From a virus, in the IMG/VR virus record IMGVR_UViG_3300030333_002204, positions 1 to 27,534 of that record: DNA of 27,534 bases, one strand, 5' to 3'. A model generated the notes under the pieces. It was not told the DNA's origin, searched no databases, and was given only the letters and a program-made list of their open reading frames with translations. A program made the position numbers and the translations under genes. Positions 21,648 through 27,534 of this stretch are shown one piece after another; position 1 is the first letter of the stretch, and the number at the start of each line of letters is the position of its first letter.

Positions 21648-21751
21648 AACCTATAGAGCAAATGTCTAATGCAGAACAAAAACGATTGTTTTTTTTAAAT
21701 CACGCAAGCAAAAGAAACAGATATAAAAAGATATTTACTGGTAAAAAATAA
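21644..21751 (+). CDS. 35-aa basic hypothetical peptide
   Basis: An ATGA overlap with the transglycosylase stop opens a 35-codon frame: M-K-P-I-E-Q-M-S-N-A-E-Q-K-R-L-F-F-L-N-H followed by a Lys/Arg-rich end. It fills the gap before the next gene, which starts two bases after its TAA. No family is recognised. Confidence 0.45.
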   Translation: MKPIEQMSNAEQKRLFFLNHASKRNRYKKIFTGKK

Positions 21752-21753
21752 CC

Positions 21754-23643
21754 ATGGAACAAGAAGAACTTGTTGAACTTGGTGCAGTATCTACAGCAGT
21801 AGCAGCTCCTTTAGATGTATCAAGAAGGTCTATAAATTATTTAATGAATTATGACCCAGGTATAATTTACAAAAACAATTATCAAGTAAAAGACCTAGAT
21901 AATCTATTAAATATATACGATGATGTAATTAGATTTTTAGGAGAGGACCCTAAAGTATTTGATAAAAAAATTATAGATGATTTATTAGATGGTATTGGAA
22001 CTTTAAACAAAACACATATGGATATAGCAGATAAAGCAGAAAATGTTTTGACAGATGTGTTTGTACAAAAAAACCCTTTAGATGCAGAAAGAAATATAGG
22101 AAAAGTATTAACTAATTTAATAGAATTAGAAGAAAGTGTATCTGGACCAATACTAAAGTTTAGTGCTTCTGGTGTAGATGCACATGGATTAAGTGTGTTT
22201 GAATCTGCTAATGATTCTTTAAGTCATGTTATAGACCAGTCAATAGATAATCTAAAAAAACTATCTAATCAACCAAGCGCAACACCGTTAGATATTGCAA
22301 AACAATTACAAGATGGTAAATTTTCAAACATAGTTGGTGCGCAACAAGAAGTGTTTGATATTGGTAGAACTCTTATAGGAGAAATTACTTGGGCAAAAGT
22401 AGGAACAATAACTAGAGGTGTAGTTATAGAGACTGCTATATATACAGATGTATTAAATGTATTAACTAATTTATCTAAAGAAGAATTAAAAACAATAGAC
22501 AAATTAACAGAAGAAATAAAACCTGGTTTTAAATTTTATATATTTGATGATATGAAAAATATACCAGTTACAAGAAATAAAAGCATCACTATGAACAATT
22601 TAGAATCTATGCAAGATAATCTTAAAGATTTTATAAATACTAGATATGATTCATATTTAGCTAGAGATGCAGATTTTTATTGGAGAATTAATCCAAAAAT
22701 TATAGAAAAAGAAGAACGTGCAATATTTGCTATGGGTGATTACATGAGAACTTTAAGCACTGTATTACCAGGAGGAATGAATAGACAATTATTTTTACCA
22801 CAACAATATGATTACACAGCAGATATACCAGTTAGTAAATATTTAAACAAAGAATTAGGTCCTGGATATGAGGCACCATCTAAACAACCAGGTATGCAAT
22901 TTGCAGATGATGCAGTATTGTTGAAAGCTCCAGACGCTTCATTTAATAAATTAGGTAGATACCACATGACACCAGCTGCAAAGATAGCTTCAATAGCTAA
23001 TGATTTAAACATAAACTTATCTGTATATAGCAGTAGAAAACAAGGATTAGTTCCTTTATCAGTTATTAATTTAGTTAACACAGATGACAAATTAGAAATA
23101 TGGAAAGGTCCTGGAACTACAGATGAAGATTTAGCAAAGTTTGTAGATGCTGTAAAAGATAAACCTTTAGACAACCAAGGTTTTAAATTAACGATAGAAG
23201 AACCAGAAGTTAAAAAAGAATTAAAGAAACCAATAGTACAACAAGTGCGGCAGACATTTGTAAACAATCATACACCAGAAGCTATTAAAGCTGCAGACAA
23301 TGTAGTAAAAACAAATCCTAAATTTGCTACAAAACTATTTAATAATTTAAGTAAGTTAGATGTAGGTCAAGAGGTTATAGAAAAAGGATTAGCAAAGATT
23401 GGAACTAAGTATGGTGCTGCTAGTCTTACTGGACCAGCTGCGGCAGCTTTAGCATTCTATGAAACATTAGTACTTGTAGCAGATGTAACCAGTGCTGCTA
23501 CTAAAGCTATTGATAAAGATGTAGATTTCTTTGACAACTTTGGCAAGATAGACGATAAGTATTCTATTACATATAAATTAACAAAACCATTTTATGAAAA
23601 CGTATTTAAAGGAATACGTGGTATAAGTTCAGACAATAAGTAG
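21754..23643 (+). CDS. Hypothetical 629-aa virion protein
   Basis: Acidic, mainly helical, with no catalytic motif that I recognise. A hydrophobic, Ala-rich stretch near the C-terminus (T-G-P-A-A-A-A-L-A-F-Y-E-T-L-V-L-V-A-D-V, about 560-580) could insert into a membrane or pack in a bundle. The size and order between transglycosylase and poly-Thr protein suggest one of the proteins loaded inside the capsid. A 34-base gap separates it from the next gene and contains that gene's ribosome site (AAGGAAAGAAG). Confidence 0.55.
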   Translation: MEQEELVELGAVSTAVAAPLDVSRRSINYLMNYDPGIIYKNNYQVKDLDNLLNIYDDVIRFLGEDPKVFDKKIIDDLLDGIGTLNKTHMDIADKAENVLTDVFVQKNPLDAERNIGKVLTNLIELEESVSGPILKFSASGVDAHGLSVFESANDSLSHVIDQSIDNLKKLSNQPSATPLDIAKQLQDGKFSNIVGAQQEVFDIGRTLIGEITWAKVGTITRGVVIETAIYTDVLNVLTNLSKEELKTIDKLTEEIKPGFKFYIFDDMKNIPVTRNKSITMNNLESMQDNLKDFINTRYDSYLARDADFYWRINPKIIEKEERAIFAMGDYMRTLSTVLPGGMNRQLFLPQQYDYTADIPVSKYLNKELGPGYEAPSKQPGMQFADDAVLLKAPDASFNKLGRYHMTPAAKIASIANDLNINLSVYSSRKQGLVPLSVINLVNTDDKLEIWKGPGTTDEDLAKFVDAVKDKPLDNQGFKLTIEEPEVKKELKKPIVQQVRQTFVNNHTPEAIKAADNVVKTNPKFATKLFNNLSKLDVGQEVIEKGLAKIGTKYGAASLTGPAAAALAFYETLVLVADVTSAATKAIDKDVDFFDNFGKIDDKYSITYKLTKPFYENVFKGIRGISSDNK

Positions 23644-23677
23644 TAAATGAAGTACAATAAATTAAGGAAAGAAGTAA

Positions 23678-25609
23678 ATGGCATATACAGGTGAAAAATA
23701 CGTAGGTGATTTAGCACTCTACTACATAGCAAAAAAATTAGAATCTGGTAAAACTACAGGTACTGTTAAAGAAGCTATTTCGCAAAGCGATATTAATAAA
23801 CAATTATTAGGACTTCGTAATACTGAAACTACTGTTGGAGATACTTTAGGTTTGCCATATAATCAATTACAGGGTAAAGCAACAAAATTTACACAAGGAG
23901 AAATAGAAACTGCTTTATCTATAGCAGATAGACTATACGCCTCTACTAAAAGAGTTGGTCCGACACCTGTAACAGAACAAAATATTTATAAATTTGCAGA
24001 AGAAGAAACAAAAAAAATAAGTAACATTGAAGAAAATGTAAAAGAATTTGCTGGTCCTAATGATGTAACTTTTGATTTTGCACCTAATAAACCAATAGAA
24101 GTAGTTATTAAAGATTCTAAAGGAGCAAAAGACCCAGTATATACAGGTATTACTTTTGACTTTGCACCTGGTAAAGACCCTAAAGATGTTATCGCAGAGG
24201 CACAGATTGCATCTAATTCAGGTATTGATGCTTCATTTGACCAACCACAAACAACCATAGACGATATGGGGTTTGTTCCAGGAACACCAACTGACCCAGT
24301 CTCAACACCAACTACAACAACCACACCAACTACAACTACTACCACAACTACAACTACTACAGTTCCACAAGAACAAGTTATTAACCCTAACAAAAATGTA
24401 TTTAACAACATACCAGAAGGTGCAGACTTAGTAGATGTAGAAGGACAACTGTATTTACGTTATGCAGTTCCTGGTGCAGGTGAGTTGTACGAAGGTAGCA
24501 CATTGTTTATGTTTTATGAGGTTAGATACAATGACCCAGTTGAAGCTGGTTTTGTAACTCCAGGACAAGAATATTATATCAACGCAAAGTTTAGCAATAA
24601 AGATTTAGATTTAATGGGAATAGTTGCAGGTAACAGTGCAGACTTACCAGGTAATGACCCAAGAACAGGTAAAGCACCACATCCATTTACATCTTTTGCA
24701 GAAACAATAGCTACTGAAGCAACAATTAAACCATGGATATTAGACCCAGATTCAATAGCATTATTAGCTGAAGCTGCATTAGAACAGAGAGAAGTTACAG
24801 AAGCAGAATGGTTTAGCACTAATTGGTACGACACACACACAGAATCAGAACGTGCATGGCTGCGTGAATATTATAAAGACCCAGTTACAGCAGAACAAAA
24901 AGCTAATGACTACAAGATACAAGTAGCATCTGCACTTAGAGCTGCTGGTGTATCTGGTGGATATGACACAGAAACTAATCAAGAGTTAGCAGCACCAGAT
25001 GCTTTGTCACAATGGATAGCTAACAAGTGGGTTACTGGTTCTTGGTCCGAAGCATACACAACAGAACAGTTAGCTTTGTTTGCTGACCCATTTAGAAGCG
25101 GTGAAAGAGATGCAGACTTTACACAATACATTAACACAGCTGGACTCGGTGGATTAAACAGAAGTGCAGAACAAGAAGATAGAATTAAAGGTTTATACAC
25201 ACAATGGTTAGGACCAGTGTTTGGTAAGTTAACAGATGCAGAAGCTGCAGAAAAAGCTGGTAGGTTACGAAACAATCCAGACTATGAACAAGCATTAGTA
25301 GAGAGTTTAAAGACAAGTAGGTTAGCTTTGTTTCCTAAATATACAAATACAGAATTAACATACGATGATATTGTATCTCCTTGGAGAGGATTAACTAGAC
25401 AAGTATGGGGTCAAGAAGCAGATGAGACACAAGGATGGTGGCAAGATATGGTAGCTACTAATGATTATGAAGCTGGTCAAGAATTACTTAGAACTAAAGG
25501 ATTAGAACAAGACATAGGACAAGTTACAGTAGAAGCAACACAAGCGCTGCAGCAAGCATTAGGTGGAGCTGCAGGTTCTGTAGAAACTAACTTAGGAGTT
25601 AATCAGTAA
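23678..25609 (+). CDS. 643-aa virion protein with poly-Thr linker and FDFAP repeats
   Basis: The N-terminal ~120 residues are helical. Two copies of T-F-D-F-A-P follow, at 131-136 and 159-164, 28 residues apart. A poly-Thr/Pro linker (about 209-229) leads to a folded C-terminal half rich in Trp, Asp and Gly. The linker uses mixed Thr codons (ACA, ACT, ACC), so it is not a simple trinucleotide expansion. Thr-rich linkers may carry O-linked sugars in actinobacterial hosts. It probably spans from the virion to the host surface or inside the capsid; function unknown. The stop overlaps the next ATG (TAATG). Confidence 0.6.
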   Translation: MAYTGEKYVGDLALYYIAKKLESGKTTGTVKEAISQSDINKQLLGLRNTETTVGDTLGLPYNQLQGKATKFTQGEIETALSIADRLYASTKRVGPTPVTEQNIYKFAEEETKKISNIEENVKEFAGPNDVTFDFAPNKPIEVVIKDSKGAKDPVYTGITFDFAPGKDPKDVIAEAQIASNSGIDASFDQPQTTIDDMGFVPGTPTDPVSTPTTTTTPTTTTTTTTTTTVPQEQVINPNKNVFNNIPEGADLVDVEGQLYLRYAVPGAGELYEGSTLFMFYEVRYNDPVEAGFVTPGQEYYINAKFSNKDLDLMGIVAGNSADLPGNDPRTGKAPHPFTSFAETIATEATIKPWILDPDSIALLAEAALEQREVTEAEWFSTNWYDTHTESERAWLREYYKDPVTAEQKANDYKIQVASALRAAGVSGGYDTETNQELAAPDALSQWIANKWVTGSWSEAYTTEQLALFADPFRSGERDADFTQYINTAGLGGLNRSAEQEDRIKGLYTQWLGPVFGKLTDAEAAEKAGRLRNNPDYEQALVESLKTSRLALFPKYTNTELTYDDIVSPWRGLTRQVWGQEADETQGWWQDMVATNDYEAGQELLRTKGLEQDIGQVTVEATQALQQALGGAAGSVETNLGVNQ

Positions 25610-26436
25610 TGGCAACATACTTAGAAGAAGCACAAGCATTATATCCAAACTTATCTGCAACTTTACTTAACTTGTTTGCAAATGAATGGGCAAAGTCTGG
25701 TAATCCAGTTACTGCTATACAACAAGTTAGACAGACAGATGAATACAAAACAGAGTTTCCTGGTAACTACAATGAAGCTACTGGTCAAGTTAGATACAAT
25801 GAAAACACATACAAAGCATTAGAACAATCTTACATTGGTACACTCCAGGAGTATGGCATACCAGAACAAACATCAAGAGTATTACTCGCTGAAAGATTTG
25901 TAGGTTTACTTGAAGGTGAAGTATCTGCTAGAGAATTTCAACAAAGAGTTAGTGCAGCATACGAAGGTATTGTAGATAATATACAAGGAGTACAAAACTT
26001 TTTCTCTACAAACTACAATGTTGACTTAACACCAGAAGCTATATTTATGGGAGCATTGGACCCATCAATAGGAGAAGCATTGGTACAAGGTGATATTACT
26101 GCAGCACAGATTGGTGGAGAAGCTGCAAGAGCTGGGTTTACTATTAGTAGAACAGAAGCAGAAGGATTAAGAAGAGCTGGTCTTACACAACAACAAGCAA
26201 GACAACTATACAGCGCAGCACAAAGAGATTTACCAAGATTAAGAGATATACAACAAAGAGTAGAACCAGACCAAGAACAATTATCTTTAGAACAATTTAC
26301 ACAAGCTGTTGTATTCCAGGACGCAGATGTGCTAGAGGATATAAGAAGATTAGAAGCAGAAGAAACTTCTATGTTTACACCACAAGTAGGACCCGCTAGA
26401 CGAGGCAGCAGAGTTACTGGACTTCAAGAACAATAG
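25609..26436 (+). CDS. 275-aa virion protein, Gln/Ala/Glu-rich
   Basis: Starts on the overlapping TAATG. A T-D-E-Y-K-T-E-F-P-G-N-Y-N segment, then R-Y-N-E-N-T-Y-K-A-L-E-Q-S-Y, resembles a module found at the end of large actinophage structural proteins. Most of the rest is helical with many Gln and Arg. It ends the first plus-strand structural run and is followed by a terminator hairpin. It is likely an internal virion or connector protein. Confidence 0.55.
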   Translation: MATYLEEAQALYPNLSATLLNLFANEWAKSGNPVTAIQQVRQTDEYKTEFPGNYNEATGQVRYNENTYKALEQSYIGTLQEYGIPEQTSRVLLAERFVGLLEGEVSAREFQQRVSAAYEGIVDNIQGVQNFFSTNYNVDLTPEAIFMGALDPSIGEALVQGDITAAQIGGEAARAGFTISRTEAEGLRRAGLTQQQARQLYSAAQRDLPRLRDIQQRVEPDQEQLSLEQFTQAVVFQDADVLEDIRRLEAEETSMFTPQVGPARRGSRVTGLQEQ

Positions 26437-26486
26437 CAAAAACCCCAACTGATGAACACAGAAACAGTTAGGGCTTTGCTTTAATC
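26435..26486. terminator. Imperfect hairpin terminator after the virion run
   Basis: AGCAAA-AA-CCC-C-AACTG pairs with CAGTTAGGGCTTTGCT across a 13-base loop, with a small bulge and one mismatch. On the plus strand it is followed by TTTAATCTT; on the minus strand its own GGGGTTTTTGC supplies the T run. It should stop plus-strand transcription after 26436 and also any minus-strand transcript from 26501. Confidence 0.6.
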
Positions 26487-26500
26487 TTACGCTTACATTA

Positions 26501-26530
26501 ATTAGACTACTTAGAAAAAAAAAGGTTACA
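26501..26530 (-). promoter_or_regulatory. Promoter TGTAACC-N17-TCTAAT with no gene: short RNA?
   Basis: On the minus strand, TGTAACC (26530-26524) is followed after 17 bases by TCTAAT (26506-26501), the same element as in the minus-strand block. No gene lies downstream; an ATG at once meets TAA. The terminator hairpin at 26435-26486 would end a transcript of roughly 60 bases. A small RNA is therefore possible. Confidence 0.45.
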
Positions 26531-26610
26531 TGTTTATTTTTATGATATACTTAAACAAAGGATTCTTCTCTAGCAATAGATAAGTATAACCTTCCTTTCG
26601 TGTACGTATA

Positions 26611-26640
26611 AAAATAGTGGGTGTAAAAACCCACTATTTT
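26611..26640. terminator. Perfect 12-bp hairpin terminator
   Basis: AAAATAGTGGGT and ACCCACTATTTT are perfect complements around GTAAAA. The plus strand continues ATTTAT and the stem ends in T-rich sequence on both strands, so it could act in either direction. It insulates the scaffold/capsid transcript from upstream transcription. Confidence 0.7.
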
Positions 26641-26652
26641 ATTTATGTAGTA

Positions 26653-26873
26653 TATAATTAGAGTATCGGATTGCGGCTGTCTCCGAGTATAAATGGATGC
26701 TGCACCTTCCAGCTTATAGCTGACGTGTAAGCTGCGTATTACAATTCGTCTAGTATCTCAACAGTCTGAAGTGGCTGGCAATTCTCATTGTTGTTTAATT
26801 ATTATTTGTCGCGTATCGCATCATTAACCCAAGGATGATGTAGTTAATACCAACACTTGGAGTAGGAGATAAA
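26653..26873 (+). promoter_or_regulatory. Structured leader of scaffold/capsid genes
   Basis: After a TATAAT (26653-26658, no clear -35) about 215 bases precede the scaffold gene without an ORF. Stems visible are TCGGA/TCCGA (26666-26670 with 26682-26686), then CAGCT/AGCTG (26710-26714 with 26718-26722), which competes with CAGCTTA/TAAGCTG (26710-26716 with 26728-26734). Near the start codon, ATTAAC (26823-26828) pairs with GTTAAT (26843-26848) while CCAAG (26829-26833) pairs with CTTGG (26856-26860), an interleaved H-type pseudoknot. It ends 2 bases before the TAGGAG ribosome site. CATCAT/ATGATG (26819-26824 with 26835-26840) is an alternative hairpin. It is a candidate for translational control of the capsid genes. 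Confidence 0.4.
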
Positions 26874-27332
26874 ATGGAGAACGAAGTAGAAAATACAGTA
26901 GAAGAAGTACAAGAAGATAATAATGCTATCAAGTCAATGCGTGAACGCATTAAAGAACTTGAATCAGTAGAGAAGGAATATAAATCTGTACAGATGGCAA
27001 ACGCTATCAAGGATGCAGGTTTTGACCCAGAGACTGGTCCAGGTAAAGCATTAAAAGACTTGTATAAAGGTGAGTTACAAGGGGATGCAATAAAAGAATT
27101 TGCTTCTCAATATGGTTGGGGAGATGCTCCAGCTGAACCCACACAAGATGAATTGCAACGACAAAGAGTTGTTTCTAGTCAAGACAATTTAGATACTGTA
27201 ATTGAAGCATCAGTACCAGTAGAGCCAGTTGGCTTAGATGACCAAATTGCACAAGCGCAGCAAGATGGTGATTGGCAAACTAGCGCAAATCTCAAAGCAG
27301 ATAAATTAAGAAATTTAACCCGAGAAAAATAG
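26874..27332 (+). CDS. Probable scaffolding protein
   Basis: A 152-residue acidic, helical protein directly before the capsid gene, with Glu/Val-rich head, a coiled-coil-like segment (I-K-S-M-R-E-R-I-K-E-L-E-S-V-E-K-E-Y) and a Gln/Asp-rich disordered second half. The size, composition and position match phage scaffolding proteins, which guide capsid assembly and are then lost. The ATG follows AGTAGGAGATAAA and lies downstream of a structured leader. No sequence-specific signature is visible, so the call rests mainly on context. Confidence 0.6.
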   Translation: MENEVENTVEEVQEDNNAIKSMRERIKELESVEKEYKSVQMANAIKDAGFDPETGPGKALKDLYKGELQGDAIKEFASQYGWGDAPAEPTQDELQRQRVVSSQDNLDTVIEASVPVEPVGLDDQIAQAQQDGDWQTSANLKADKLRNLTREK

Positions 27333-27347
27333 TAAAGGAGATTTAAA

Positions 27348-27534
27348 ATGGGTGCAGTAAGCGGATTGGGAGACTCGTATGACCTCCCGAATTACGTGGG
27401 TGAGTTATTTAATATAACTCCAAATGATACACCGTTCCTTTCTGCTATTGGTGGAATGACTGGAGGTAAATCAGTTACCTCTAAACAATTCACCTGGCAA
27501 ACAGTTGACAATGCATCAGCTGCTCAAACAGTAG
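27348..27534 (+). CDS. Major capsid protein, 3' end outside window
   Basis: ATG 27348 follows AAAGGAGATTTAAA, the best ribosome site in the region, as expected for the most abundant protein. The 62 visible residues (D-L-P-N-Y-V-G-E-L-F, then T-P-N-D-T-P-F-L-S-A-I-G-G, then F-T-W-Q-T-V-D) match the start of SU10/DUF5309-type major capsid proteins. The gene runs off the right edge. It probably forms the HK97-fold icosahedral shell. Confidence 0.8.
   Translation, partial: MGAVSGLGDSYDLPNYVGELFNITPNDTPFLSAIGGMTGGKSVTSKQFTWQTVDNASAAQTV

Noticed and set aside
23647-23694. 15-codon ORF MKYNKLRKEVNGIYR
   Set aside because: It covers the ribosome site and start of the next gene and has no ribosome site of its own.
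23986-24411. Minus-strand ORF with a poly-Val stretch
   Set aside because: It is the antisense shadow of the poly-Thr linker (ACN codons read as GTN) in the virion gene at 23678; no ribosome site.
26660-26745. Possible tRNA
   Set aside because: Stems are present but there is no T-loop consensus, anticodon arm or acceptor pairing in either direction.

Overview
The window is about 27.5 kb of an A/T-rich, tailed double-stranded DNA phage genome. Recognisable hallmarks are a large terminase, a portal protein, a probable scaffold and the start of a major capsid protein. It also carries an internal lytic transglycosylase, a DUF5675-like lysis protein with a holin-like gene, and a dense block of tiny minus-strand genes. 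The host is an inference. Poly-threonine linkers, a small C-x4-C...C-x2-H protein of a kind common in actinobacteria and their phages, GTG/TTG starts and some apparently leaderless genes all point to a low-GC aquatic actinobacterium (Actinomarina/Acidimicrobiia-like). None of this is proof.

Layout. (1) Positions 1-3388, plus strand: the 3' part of a very acidic protein with a poly-Thr stretch, a two-TM protein, a 12-residue Cys-rich micro-ORF, a DUF5675-like protein, a holin-like gene split by a -1 frameshift, and a calcineurin-type metallophosphoesterase preceded by a long operator/hairpin. (2) Positions 3385-9480, minus strand: about 19 small, tightly packed genes, several of them too short for routine ORF calling. 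They include a single-strand-annealing-like protein, two HTH proteins, zinc-finger and Cys-rich proteins, a papain-like C/H/D protein and a zeta-toxin-like P-loop kinase. (3) Positions 9481-10625: a regulatory and possible origin region with 20-bp tandem repeats, several dyads, two zinc-ribbon genes on the minus strand, an ambiguous G/C-richer island and a strong terminator. (4) Positions 10626-26436, plus strand: three tiny basic proteins, terminase (with an N-terminal Zn ribbon and HTH), portal, then about 11.5 kb of virion proteins including a 1555-residue giant and a transglycosylase. (5) Positions 26437-26873: two hairpin terminators, a minus-strand promoter and a structured leader. (6) Positions 26874-27534: scaffold and the 5' part of the major capsid gene.

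The most striking signal is a repeated promoter-like element, TGTAAC(C/T)-N17/18-TCTAA. It occurs six times inside the minus-strand block and once more at 26501-26530. In four of the six block copies the -10 half overlaps or abuts the stop codon of the upstream gene. This explains why three unrelated proteins end in Ser-Lys (two of them in Val-Glu-Ser-Lys), and it divides the block into six probable transcription units. The -35 half resembles the AAC-type -35 of ECF sigma factors, so a dedicated sigma factor or phage regulator may read the whole block. Other leads are a Cys-rich gene with a perfect Shine-Dalgarno but only an ATA start, the split holin, and a possible pseudoknot in front of the scaffold gene.
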